Shown: piece by piece, positions 1 to 8,619 of the stretch
Numbering within the stretch: position 1 is the stretch's first letter
Layout of the letters: every line of letters starts with the position of its first letter
Assembly: GCA_036244855.1 (NCBI GenBank)
Contig: BQKZ01000318.1
Location: forward strand, 112,877-128,267
Length of the DNA stretch: 15,391 bases
Source: Temnopleurus reevesii
Lineage: Eukaryota > Echinodermata > Echinoidea > Temnopleuroida > Temnopleuridae
Reading direction: 5' to 3'
Notes under the pieces: model-generated
What the model saw: only the letters and a program-made list of their open reading frames with translations
Databases searched by the model: none
What the model was told of the DNA's origin: nothing
Translations under genes and position numbers: made by a program

Positions 1-150
1 TCACCCCCCCCCCCTTCCTCCACCCCCACAAGCACACACACACACATAGAGACATACACACAGACATCCAGAGGTTGTGGCAACTCATAAATAACCTTAT
101 TGGTGGATGCGCTCAATGTTCACAAGTATGTCAGAACACCCACGGGCACA

Positions 151-182
<32 letters not shown>

Positions 183-300
183 TCCAGGGTTGTGGCAAGT
201 CACAACGAGCCTCATTGGTGGACGCACTAAACGTTCACAAGTATGTCAGACCCTCCCCCCCCCCCCCCATAACACACACACACAAACACAGGCATATATT
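1..300. repeat. C-tract and CA microsatellites in a two-copy tandem unit
   Basis: The sequence has a C-rich start, a pure CA run at 154-182, a C homopolymer at 255-268 and further CA-rich sequence to about 300. Around the CA run, 65-135 and 181-250 are clearly two copies of one roughly 70-bp sequence, both starting with CATCCAG, sharing TTGTGGCAA, TTCACAAGTATGTCAGA and ATTGGTGGA, at a period of about 116 bp. The open frames here read as Thr-His repeats and are not genes. Confidence 0.85.
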
Positions 301-1109
301 ATATACACACATAAAATACCGCTTTTGGACGTTTTTAATTCTTTTGCATTCTTACTTGGGCACCATTTTGTCCAATATACCAATCCAACGGAATTAAAGT
401 TTATGGACAATTCTTGCTGTAAAACGCACCAACAAATCAAACGAGCAGATTAAAATAGTCTGAAGTAAATGGGACAATAAATAAGAAAAGTTGTGAATAG
501 TTCAATCAAATAACTGACCAGTGGTTTTTATGCAAAGGCACAAACTTTGTCCACCTGTTATGACGTGTTATAACTGATTTTCTTTAATTCGTTTTAACCC
601 ATAAGTGAATATTACAAAGGTTTAATCAATAAATATACCCCCACCCATGTATTTATCGATGAATAATAAAAAAAAATCCTATTTGCATTAAGGTTTGAAA
701 GGGAGTGGTTTTATAACAATATTATATTATAAACCATTCACAGAGAAGTACCTTGCATGCGTCATATCACGTTATCAAATTTTGCCAATTTGCATGAAAA
801 TCACTGTTGAGTTATTTAATTAAAATGCAAATCAGATTTTTTTTCTCCTGACCCAGACCAAATTTGGCATTACTCAATAATGCATTCTATAGTTTCAGAA
901 AATCAATATGGAAATTATTTTGATGCCAAATGACAATTCACTAATGTTTATACACAGATATAGATTCGTAGCGGTATGTTATGAGACTTTGCTAGAAAAT
1001 TCTCTCATAAGTGCAGTAAAACCAATAAAGAATGAATTAGAAAGAAAGAAATGAGAAAAAGGGAAAACAATGAGAATTTTCTCTCGTTTTTACTCTTTTC
1101 ATCAAACAG
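301..1109. other. AT-rich non-coding stretch, presumed intron
   Basis: No exon is recognised in this stretch. From roughly 741 onward it is the A copy of a tandem duplication (homologous to 2101-2506) and runs into the acceptor AAACAG that precedes the 1110 exon, so it is probably intron of the sulfotransferase gene. The 5' exons of that gene are not in the window. Confidence 0.6.
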
Positions 1110-1193
1110 AAGAAAGTGTGCTGCACTATTTGAACCATCAAAGCAAACTCGTTCAAGAAATGGAAGAAACAGGAAACAAGAGATTGATCACTC
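1110..1193 (+). CDS. CHST15-like sulfotransferase exon, copy A (internal exon)
   Basis: This 84-nt exon lies between AAACAG and GTAAGTA. Read after two bases completing a codon it gives 27 residues beginning ESVLHYLNHQSKLV and ending NKRLIT, with one base left for the next codon, so both flanking introns are phase 1. It has 10 differences from the B copy in the 82 bases after the first two: eight are silent and two are conservative (K to R, E to D). No known catalytic motif lies here; the identity comes from its position before the ASASTIWDN exon. Confidence 0.75.
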
Positions 1194-1830
1194 GTAAGTA
1201 GTCATCCTGAAGCTATGTCAAACTTATCACATAACTTAAAGTTTCACTAACTACGATTGTGGAAATCGATTCCCTAAACCACGACGAAACTTTCATGGGC
1301 TTCATCCCTAAATGCAGTTACCGAAACTCGAAGTTCGTGAAACTACGATATAACAAAGGGCGCCTCTCTCTGTGGTGACCCGGCAAATACTCGCACCCAT
1401 GGCCACTCGCTTAGGCTGAATAATATTGCGCCCCGAAGATGTCACTAAAATCTATACGAGCTGTCGTGACAAAACTCCGTTCACACCTGACAGTCTGTGG
1501 GGCATTCCCGTGTTTCTGAAACGTCAAGGTTTTGGCTCTAAGTGTGAATCCTACTAAAGTTAATTAGGGCATTCTATATGAATAAACTGTTTTAATAGAA
1601 GACGTTGCCGTCAATATAGTCTCTTACACTTCCGTACGGCATCGCACCGCCAGTAGAGGGGCCACAAGCATAGAGCGGAAATAGGCAAATGAAAAAAAAT
1701 ACGCGTATGTTTTTTTTATCAATTTTTCATTATCATCTTATTTTAGTATTATTATTATTATCTTATTTATTATCATCATTTTATTCATTTGTTTCACTTT
1801 TGTGGCTTTATTTTTACTCTTTTGCGACAG

Positions 1831-1961
1831 TGGATGCCTCTGCAAGCACTATCTGGGACAATACATACGCCTTTGGCAAGTCCAGTTCCTTCCAGCGGCC
1901 ACTTCGCTGGACCCACGCCGATGTCCTCCGGGCAGTTCTACCTGACGCCCGCTTCATTCTT
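1831..1961 (+). CDS. CHST15-like sulfotransferase exon, copy A, truncated at an N
   Basis: The exon follows the acceptor TTTGCGACAG. With the carried-over base it begins LDASASTIWDNTYAFGK and continues to DARFIL, just short of the 3'-phosphate-binding motif. The first 130 bases match the B copy except for five third-position silent changes (Ala, Thr, Phe, Arg, Asp codons). Homology ends at 1960-1961, and after the N at 1962 the sequence is unrelated and meets a stop. The exon is therefore broken, either by a real rearrangement or, more likely, by an assembly join. It may belong to a second tandem gene whose remainder is missing. Confidence 0.8.
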
Positions 1962-1962
1962 N
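1962..1962. other. Assembly ambiguity or gap (single N)
   Basis: A single N sits in the middle of a conserved sulfotransferase exon, exactly at the end of duplicated copy A. It probably marks a contig join rather than one unread base, because the sequence on its right does not continue the exon. Confidence 0.8.
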
Positions 1963-2034
1963 AATCCGCTGTCTTTTGAAGTGCAGATTTAGGAGGAATT
2001 GCAGGGACATTTTGTGGCGTTAAGCCTTGAAAAT

Positions 2035-2047
2035 GGGGGGGGGGGGG
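2035..2047. repeat. Poly-G tract
   Basis: A run of 13 G lies between the broken copy A exon and the start of copy B. Such tracts often cause sequencing and assembly failure, which fits with the nearby N. Confidence 0.9.
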
Positions 2048-2100
2048 TGGTTGAAAACAATAGGATACTTGCAGAGAAATGCGTATATCTCATTATTTTG

Positions 2101-3402
2101 CAGAGAAGTGCATGATACATCATATCATGTTATGCCAGTTTGCATAAAAATTACTGCTGACTTATTTAATTAACATTTTCATGATTTTTCTTACATGTCG
2201 TTTGATTTACTTGTAACTTTTCATCTGCTCGTTTTATTTTTCTGCAAAACAGATTTTTTTTTCTAGCCCAGACTAAATTTGACATAACGTGACGCATTCT
2301 ACAATTTCAGAAAATCAATATGGAAATTATCTTGAAGACAAGTTACCAGTAACTTATGTTTATACACAGATACAGATTCGTTGTAGTATAATATAAGACT
2401 ATATTAGAACATTCTCTACTAAGTGTAATAAATGAAGAAAGAATAAACGAGGACAAGGAAAAACAATGAGACTTTACTCGCATTTTTACTATTTTCATCT
2501 AAACAGGAGAAAGTGTGTTGCACTATTTGAATCATCAGAGTAGACTCGTTCAAGAGATGGAGGACACGGGAAACAAGAGACTGATCACTCGTAAGTAGTC
2601 ACTCAATAGTCATCTATACACTTATCACGTACCTTGAAGTTTCACTAACTAAGATCGTGAAAATTAATCCCCTGAACCACGACGAAACTTTGATGGGGTT
2701 CACACTGAGATATTGTAAACGAAACTTTTTAGTTAGTAAAACTACTATAGAAAAAAGGGCTCCTCTCCCGGTCAACCGGCGAAAATGTGACTTCTGAACG
2801 TAAATTGCGCCCCTATGACGTCACTCACAACTAGGAACATGTCGTAGTTAACGAAACTTCGACGAAACTCTGTTCACACCTGACACTCTGCGAGGGCCAT
2901 ACCCGTGGACTTGACGAAACTTCGAAGAAACCACAACAGATATTGTAGTTTGGTGGTATTTGTCAAATCTTAAGATTTCGTCGTAGTGTCTACCCTCAGC
3001 GAAACTTGAAGTCTAAATCCTTTGCAGGCGGTCGTAGTTTCTGAAACCTCAAGGTTTTGGATCTAAGTGTAAACCCTACTAAAGCTACTTAGGGCACGCT
3101 ATATGCATAAAACTGGTTTCAAAAGAAGACATTGGCGTCAATCCTTATATACACTTCGGCAATTCACCGTTGGCAGAGATAGAAAATTTATACATGCTAT
3201 TGGCAAATGAAAAAAAGGAAGAAAGGTTTCATGTTTTTAAATATTTTTTTTCTTTCTACCATTTTGTGACAGTGGATGCCTCTGCTAGCACTATCTGGGA
3301 CAATACCTACGCCTTCGGCAAGTCCAGTTCCTTCCAGCGGCCACTTCGATGGACCCACGCCGACGTCCTCCGGGCAGTTCTACCTGACGCCCGCTTCATT
3401 CT
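2101..3402 (+). repeat. Tandem duplication, copy B
   Basis: This is the counterpart of 741-1961 and contains the two exons spliced in the intact gene model. Relative to A it has an insertion at about 2174-2245 and retains intron sequence at about 2900-3030, with CGACGAAACTT-like repeats, that A lacks. The many intron differences and indels make this older than ordinary allelic variation, although a divergent haplotype cannot be excluded. Confidence 0.8.
2507..2590 (+). CDS. Sulfotransferase exon, copy B, 84 nt
   Basis: The exon lies between AAACAG and GTAAGTAG. It encodes ESVLHYLNHQSRLV...EDTGNKRLIT and is phase 1 at both ends. Because it is symmetric and a multiple of three, including the A copy as well, or in place of it, would keep the frame. 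Confidence 0.8.
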
Positions 3403-5956
3403 GCTGATCAGGGAGCCAGCGGAGAGACTCTACTCGGGCTACATGGCGTTTGATGCAGCTTGGAAAGAGGTGAAGTCGCCTGAAGACTTCCACCAAAGGC
3501 TTATGAGGTCGCTGAAGGACTTTGGCCGCTGTATGAAACACTATCCTCTGGCCACTTGCGCGAATATTATATGTCATGTGGTAAGTGAGGCGTAACTTAG
3601 AAGTGAAGTAAGAAAATTTACAGCCTACAGGCCCGGGCACACCAAACACGGCACGGCACAACGGAACGGTATTTACTCGCTACCTCCCCTGTGATTGGCC
3701 AATTGTTAAACATCCTATGCGCGGAGGAGCGCACTGACCAATAGCAAGTGCCGTGCCGCGTTTGGTGTGCCCGGGCCTTTAAAGTCAGGGTGTCATGATC
3801 GACATGACTTCCGGGGGGTGTTTCATCAAGGTGTATTATGTGGCTTTTCTGTTCGGCAATCTTCGCAATCAAAATGGCCGCGGACAGTTTTGCTCGCAAC
3901 CGGAAGTCATGTCGATCATGGCACCCTGACTTTAAATTCGAAATGGCATCACATAGTGTTCTGTGAAATTTTCTTGAAGATGCGCCGTTTATTCAATTTA
4001 GCATGATAATATTAGCCACAAATCCCGTATCATATTCAAATGCCCTAGAGTTTAAATTGGCAGCGGGTCTGTATTCGGCTTTCTTTTATTAAACGAGAAT
4101 TTCACCAAAGACATTTATACATGTGCCGTCAATGAATGAGGAAAAATAAGATGAACAAACTGTGAGAATTTGAGCAAAGTCGGATAATCCATTAAAAACT
4201 TACGAATTTGCAAATATATCATTAGGGGTTAATTATCCTTTGTATTTGCCAAATTTGAGCATGCCAGCGTTCATGTATGATTTATAAAATTCTCATCGTA
4301 TTTAAACTGAATAGATTTATCCCTGGCAAAATGTTATCTCGATTTAGTTCTATTTTTCAGAAGCAATTAAAAATATAATATTACATTTACCATGATTTTG
4401 GGGGGTCATTTTATTTCAATTTGTTAAATATTCGAGGAATATCAGTTTTTATGAGCACCTACCTGTTTTACCTGCAGAGGATAAACGTTGGAATGTACTC
4501 TATATTTCTACGTGAATGGATGAAGCGTTATCCGCGGGACCAGATACATGTTTTGAGAACTGAAGACTGGGCCAAAGATTCCAAGACAGAACTAAAACAA
4601 ATCTTCAAATTTTTGAGAGTCGGTATGTTCATTGTTCTAGTCTTACAGAGATTTAATTTCTAATTCATTGCATAAACTTGTTTTATTGAAGAACTATACT
4701 CAAATGGTAAGTAATTGAGTGTCTTAAATTTCAGGCTATAAGATTTCTTATTCGTTAGTTAGTGGACAATCATGACAATAATGAGTTTAAAGATTATCTG
4801 TTGGGGCCAGAAGATAGCGCTACAAAAAAGACTTGAAAAGCTTGGGAATGAGTATTTTCGACTCTGGGCAACATAATGTGCGCACAACTTTTGGTTCAGA
4901 TAAGTCCAATTTATTATATGATTTAGCATTTTCACCAGAAGCTGGACATATTTTGACCAATATAGGGTTTTGTAGACAGTGTGCAGCTCGGTACTGGATG
5001 CTCAGCTTTAAAAATCGTGTATGACTGTATCATCTAATGGGTAACTCCGTGAACTCGTATTCTTTATTTACTACGGTTGTTTCGCACAGTGACTCTTTCC
5101 GCCTCTCTCCTGAAAGCAAATGACTGCAAGCCGGTGTAGATCACAATCGCCCTCTCGGTTCGACTGGACAAATTTAAATAACAGGCTTCGAATTTGGAAG
5201 AATTTAACTTCGTAAATGTTCGCGTATTAAGATCATATTCGTGGTATTAGGAGATTAGAAATCTTTGATGTATTAAAAAAATATAATTTCGCTTCCTGTT
5301 TTTATCATTACAAATTTTAGTATTCCAGCATTGATTTAGACTTCAAAATTATTAGTCATTGAAATTTTCATGATTTTTTTTTTAACCAATCTGTGATTTT
5401 ACTTCATTTCCAAATTTCTTTCGTGATTTTTACTCTCAATTACATGTATGCCGCAATCACATAAAAGCATGGAAGTGACACGATTCAACTTTGTTCGAAG
5501 GCAGTTAACTGTGAACTTTTTTCTTTCACCCGTATCAGGTCTCTTTATTTATTTTTTTTCATTATTACAATATTACATTCTATGGAACACTTATCAATAA
5601 TAAAAAGTAACTACAATTTTATTAATGAAGTATAATATTAAGAAAAATATTATTGAACTTAACAAAGAGTCGTGTTCAATCGTGTTGCTTCCGGGCCTCT
5701 ATGTTTCAGATTTTGAGGGGCATTAATTTCTCATTTCATTTTATCCGTTCATTTTTTTCTTTTTCTAGATCCCTTATCTGAAGACGCGCTGATCAATATT
5801 ACGTCATCCTCGCGAGCGAATCGAAGACGAGTGAAAGACAGAACACTGGGCGGTCTTCTTCCCGAATCTCGGCGATTACTTGACGAATTTTATGCTCCTT
5901 TTAAAGAAGATCTGGCCATTTTGGAAACTTTTCTTAAAGATAAGGACAAAGCTTAA
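2507..5956 (+). CDS. Carbohydrate sulfotransferase, CHST15 (GalNAc4S-6ST)-like, 5'-partial
   Basis: Four exons (2507-2590, 3273-3580, 4478-4622, 5769-5956) splice in frame with GT-AG junctions (phases 1, 0, 1) to a TAA stop, giving about 241 C-terminal residues. The family moves sulfate from PAPS to C6 of 4-sulfated GalNAc in chondroitin/dermatan sulfate, as a type II Golgi membrane enzyme. Visible evidence is the ASASTIWDN segment, the 3'-phosphate-binding region REPAERLYSGY, the GMYSIFLREWM...DQIHVLRTEDW segment, and the C-terminal block DPLSEDALIN...RRRVKDRTLGGLLP...LLDEFYAPF. The N-terminal membrane anchor and 5'-phosphosulfate loop lie upstream of the window. Assignment to the CHST15 group is good; the exact substrate is inferred. 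Other members of the GAG sulfotransferase superfamily are less likely because of the C-terminal pattern. Confidence 0.85.
3273..3580 (+). CDS. Sulfotransferase exon with 3'-phosphate-binding motif
   Basis: This is a 308-nt exon after TTGTGACAG and before GTAAGTGAG. Its residues run from LDASASTIWDN through ARFILLIREPAERLYSGY to CANIICHV. Arg of IREP and Ser of LYSGY fit the Arg and Ser that bind the 3'-phosphate of PAPS in this fold. The exon leaves in phase 0. An open frame extends upstream from an ATG at 3170, but that is intron; the acceptor and the A copy support a start at 3273. Confidence 0.88.
3630..3777. mobile_element. Palindromic MITE-like element, 30-bp terminal inverted repeats
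   Basis: The ends GGCCCGGGCACACCAAAC at 3630-3659 and its complement at 3748-3777 pair over 30 bp with one mismatch. The interior is short and non-coding. The element lies in the intron after the 3273-3580 exon. No clear target-site duplication is visible, and its right end directly abuts a second palindrome. The superfamily is not assigned. Confidence 0.8.
3778..3936. mobile_element. Palindromic MITE-like element, 31-bp TIRs
   Basis: GTCAGGGTGTCATGATCGAC at 3784-3814 pairs with 3900-3930 with one mismatch. Both sides are flanked by TTTAAA (3778-3783, 3931-3936), which is either a target-site duplication or part of the repeat. The interior of about 85 bp has no coding potential. It sits immediately next to the 3630-3777 element within the same intron. 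Confidence 0.8.
3937..4477 (+). other. Intron sequence, nothing recognised
   Basis: This is AT-rich intron between the palindromic elements and the acceptor at 4477. An in-frame open stretch upstream of the exon (from 4421) is a chance extension. Confidence 0.7.
4478..4622 (+). CDS. Sulfotransferase exon (GMYSIFLREWM block)
   Basis: This 145-nt exon follows the acceptor CCTGCAG and precedes the donor G|GTATGTTC. It encodes RINVGMYSIFLREWMKRY, then DQIHVLRTEDW and KQIFKFLRV, a pattern shared by GAG sulfotransferases (G.Y...L..W...F...Q..VLR.ED). It joins the next exon in phase 1, forming an Asp codon (G|AT) just before PLSED. Confidence 0.88.
4623..5449 (+). other. Intron sequence, nothing recognised
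   Basis: This is the first part of the last intron of the sulfotransferase gene. A 63-codon open frame at 4833-5024 resembles nothing I know, has no splice signals in a compatible phase, and is treated as chance. Confidence 0.6.
5450..5705. mobile_element. Decayed or interrupted copy of the CCGGAAG-family palindromic MITE
   Basis: 5450-5516 matches the left half of the element at 5982-6109 (shared TCACATAAAAGC, GGAAG, CGATTCAAC, CAGTTAACTG). 5661-5705 matches its right half (AACAAAGAGTCGTGTTCAAT, CGTGTTGCTTCCGGGCC). About 145 bp of AT-rich sequence separates the halves. One element split by an insertion is the simplest reading; two partial copies is the alternative. Confidence 0.6.
5769..5956 (+). 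CDS. Sulfotransferase terminal exon with stop
   Basis: The exon follows the acceptor TTTTTCTAG and encodes DPLSEDALINITSSS, then RRRVKDRTLGGLLPES, LLDEFYAPFKEDL and a lysine-rich end KDKDKA, with TAA at 5954-5956. The length and the RxxVKDRxLG...FYxPF arrangement match the C-terminal block of CHST15-type enzymes. Confidence 0.88.
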
Positions 5957-5981
5957 TGAGCTGATGACGTCGTACACCAAT

Positions 5982-6109
5982 GCCCAGTCACATAAAAGCC
6001 CGGAAGCAACAAGATTGAACACGACTCTTTGTTCATAGTTAACTGCCTATGAACAGAGAGTCGTGTTGAATCGTGCTGCTTTCCGGCACATATGACTGTG
6101 ACTTGGGCC
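5982..6109. mobile_element. Palindromic MITE in the sulfotransferase 3'UTR
   Basis: The left arm GCCCAGTCACATAAAAGCCC...CACGACTCTTTGTTCATAG pairs with the right arm ending GTGACTTGGGC. The arms are about 55-60 bp with several mismatches and a very short loop. It starts 25 bp after the stop codon, so it should be transcribed and could fold into a long hairpin in the mRNA. It shares its core (GTCACATA, CCGGAAG, CACGATTCA) with 5450-5705 and 14662-14790. GGCCTTA at the right end suggests TTA target choice, as in PIF/Harbinger elements, but the left TTA is not preserved. Confidence 0.8.
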
Positions 6110-6159
6110 TTATCACTCATGTCTTTACTTAAATAAGAGTCTTTTCAGCGCAGTAGAAT

Positions 6160-6228
6160 ATATTAATATAGTTTCTGCGCTATATAAGTATTATTATTAT
6201 TATTATCATTATTACTTATTTCAATAAA
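6160..6228 (+). terminator. Probable 3' end of the sulfotransferase gene: SINE-like TTA tail and AATAAA
   Basis: An AATAAA polyadenylation signal occurs at 6223-6228, about 270 nt after the stop. Just before it, TGCGCTATATAAGTATTATT continues as a short TTA repeat. This resembles the tails of short interspersed repeats in marine invertebrate genomes, as remembered and not searched. The signal may therefore be carried by a repeat. Confidence 0.45.
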
Positions 6229-7157
6229 TCCTATCGATGCGTGCTTGATTCACCAGCTATGATCAACCATGCCAAGCAGAGCGTAACTAGCCAATAAGCG
6301 GGTAGAATATTTAGCCCGCCACTTATATTGCCAACCAATTATCATAGTCCTTTGATTATTCATCTTCTTTTGGTTTATAATGGAGTATGTCTTTAGATAT
6401 CCAATTGAGAACCCAAGAACGCCAAAATGCACTTCACCTGGCGACTCACATAGCAATAATTGATATCCACAGACAATGATATTTCACAGGATTAATAAAA
6501 AAAAAGAAAAATAGTGTCTGCATTTCAAAAGGAATACTTGCTCGTACTTCCAATGGAAACCGGGACATGTCAATTGAACTACCCCTTTTGGAAAAAAGAA
6601 GGGGGTTAAGTAGGCCTCGGAGTAAAAAAAAATCATAGTTGGCGATAATATTGTTCTTCCTATACTTGGTGAACTGTATTCATATATTAAAAATGCAGAA
6701 GTAAGGAGGGTCAACGTTGTAGGTATTTGATTAGCGCTCGGCTTGCGCACGCATTGGCGTTAGCTAAGGGCCTCACTTTCTTTTATTACAAATTTTTTTT
6801 TAATCGGTTCTGAAGCAAAATATTGCACCCTGGGGAAGATGCAATATTGCAACCAAAAAGGGTAATCCTACTGTTACAAGGTGCAAAACTGTATCTGTTT
6901 AACTGCATGCATACATGACATGATGATAAATTCCCTTCTCGAAACTACGACAACAATAGATGTGGGTGCAACGGTGGCAATAAATTTCTAATTGATTTCG
7001 TATTAACGAGTCTGAGTTTAATAAGTCACATCGTGATCAGTGTCAGTATGATTAACCATATCTCATCAAACTTTCATTTAAAACATTAATGCGTGTAGCA
7101 CGAACGATCGGTTTCAGTACTTCATATCCACAAATTAGAATTTACAATGATGATAAC
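6229..7157. other. Intergenic, nothing recognised
   Basis: Open frames of 68 and 88 codons on the minus strand lack similarity to any family I know and contain low-complexity AT runs. TGCAATATTGCA-type short palindromes occur at about 6820-6855. No gene is supported. Confidence 0.6.
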
Positions 7158-7238
7158 TACAGAGTGAGTTAAAAACAAATGGTCCCCTCTTTTTGAAGAT
7201 GCTAAAAAATAATGGGACATTTTTTTACTCACTCTGTA
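7158..7238. mobile_element. Tc1/mariner-type MITE, 77 bp
   Basis: The terminal repeats CAGAGTGAGTTAAAAA (7160 onward) and its inverse ending at 7236 are flanked by TA on both sides (7158-7159, 7237-7238). The TA target and the CAGRGTG end are typical of Tc1/mariner non-autonomous elements. It contains no transposase. Confidence 0.75.
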
Positions 7239-7290
7239 TAGTGATGACTACACACTTGGAGAACAGGGTCAATTTCTTATCGGTGTTCAT

Positions 7291-7722
7291 GGACCTTAAG
7301 CCCCCTTCACACATACACGGTAAGCAACACGGATGAACACGGTTCGTCGTTCCGTGATGAACCGTGTTGCATCGTGTAGACACCTTGTTCGCTTCCTTCG
7401 TCATCCGCGTTCAACCGTGTTAACGGAAAACGAAAATCACCTGCACAATTTTTAGAACCAGCCAACACGGTCCAAACCTTTCCTTGTTGACTCCGTGTAG
7501 CGACCGTGTATCATCGTGTAGACACCGTGTATCATCGTGTAGACACCGTGTATCATCGTGTAGCGACCGTGTATCATCGTGTAGACACCGTGTATCATCG
7601 TGTAGACACCTTGTATCATCGTGTAGACACCCTGTACCATCGTAGACAGCTAAATATTCGACAGCATGTAGACAGCATGTTGCCGAGGTGTATCGCCGTG
7701 TTTGCACCGTGTGTCCACTTTC
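7291..7722. repeat. CACGG/CCGTG-rich repeat block, possible MITE remnant
   Basis: The block starts with TTAAGCCCCCTTCACACATA, the kind of end expected of a TTA-inserting element, and is full of AACACGG and CCGTGTT in both orientations. One perfect 10-bp hairpin is AACACGGTTC at 7336-7345 against 7359-7368. The right side, near 7700-7718, has CCGTGTGT but only weakly mirrors the left end. The minisatellite at 7500-7639 is embedded in it. Confidence 0.45.
7500..7639. repeat. 21-bp minisatellite, about 7 units
   Basis: The unit is GACACCGTGTATCATCGTGTA, written here in two parts as GACACCGTGT and ATCATCGTGTA. Units 1 and 4 have CGACC in place of ACACC; later units have CTTG, then CCTG with a deletion. 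Because 21 is a multiple of three, all frames stay open on both strands, giving the repeated VDTVYHR and MIHGVYT peptides. These are a by-product of the repeat and not genes. Adjacent units touch without spacers. Confidence 0.9.
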
Positions 7723-8368
7723 TAGCTTCTAGTTGGTACATACTTTTTTTCTAAATAAATGTATTTACTCTGGTGAGTAGTAATAGGCGATTTTAATCGC
7801 TGTGATGCTTGTAGATTTATCTCACATCAGTCTAAAATGGATTTAGTTAAATTTAAAAAAATCTGTAAGCTTATACATGCATTGAACCTCAATAATAATA
7901 TGAGGTACAGAACACATAAATTACCTAGAATATTTCTTTGAATGTGCTGCTTCAAATATCTTTTTCAATTTATGTGTATTAATGTCAAAATTAATAAATA
8001 AGATTTATATTCATTATCATGAATTTCAAATTATACAGAAACTACATTGAAGACGTTTTACAGGTTTAGTGAAAGTCAACTATTAAAACACATGTGGATG
8101 TATTACACATATAAATTCTAATGTGTTCAATGTAGAAATGAGACGGAAATGCAATATCAAATATTTAAAGGAAAACAGGGATTTAGCTAAAAATCGTTGC
8201 ACCCGTATCATTAACACTTGATGTTAGAATATTGATTTATCATCAGCCAATTATGTTGGATACATTTGTTTCAGGATAAAATATATGAGCAACATATTCA
8301 CAAGAGGATGACGATAAGACCACTTATCTGATCTTATATCCTGTAATACGTATTTACCTACCGTATAC
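7723..8368. other. Intergenic, nothing recognised
   Basis: This is AT-rich sequence with no open frame of note and no repeat I recognise, ending at the N at 8369. Confidence 0.6.
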
Positions 8369-8619
8369 NGAGACTTTTATGATGTCTATTCCTTGAGACG
8401 AGACAATAGTTTGCGATCGAAGCGTGACGTATGTTACGTAACATAGATTTCTGTGATGGAGACTTCGAGTCCGAGAAGAAGGCACTGGTTTATCTTATAA
8501 AATCTATTTAAAAAATGTTTTAAAAAGAAGTTCAAGAGTTCAAGAACGGTTGGGATAAGATTTAATGAAATTTTGGAATTTTACATCATCAACTGTTTGA
8601 AATATGCATATCTGTTTTA

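Larger units (their letters stand above)
741..1961 (+). repeat. Tandem duplication, copy A
   Basis: This block aligns with 2101-3402 over its whole length. It begins with CAGAGAAGT in both copies and includes the flanking intron, an 84-nt exon, a 637-bp intron and the start of the next exon. Copy B has extra intron sequence (about 2174-2245, and more within its 682-bp intron). Exons match better than introns. Copy A stops one base before the N at 1962, mid-exon, whereas copy B continues. Confidence 0.85.

Noticed and set aside
100..453. Open frames rich in Thr-His
   Set aside because: Products of the CA microsatellite; no start context or family similarity.
1110..1961. Copy A as a processed retrocopy
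   Set aside because: It retains its intron and splice signals homologous to copy B, so it came from DNA-level duplication.
1689..1992. Open frame starting with a hydrophobic stretch that runs into the copy A exon
   Set aside because: The first part is intron, TTATT-rich and preceding the acceptor at 1830; the N-terminal signal-like segment is an artefact of poly-T/A sequence.
3170..3272. ATG-led extension upstream of the 3273 exon
   Set aside because: It is intron: an acceptor CAG precedes 3273, copy A has a different sequence there, and conservation starts at the exon edge.
4833..5024. 63-codon open frame inside the last sulfotransferase intron
   Set aside because: The intact exon chain splices across it in frame, and I see no family resemblance.
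6250..6750. Two minus-strand open frames
   Set aside because: They have no recognisable domain, unusual composition and lysine/phenylalanine runs from poly-A/T; no splice or homologue support.
7500..7639. CRISPR-like array
   Set aside because: Units are contiguous with no unique spacers, and the DNA is from an animal.
7420..7754. Repeat proteins on both strands (MIHGVYT and VDTVYHR units)
   Set aside because: A 21-bp tandem repeat necessarily keeps several frames open; both strands being open at once is expected from the period.
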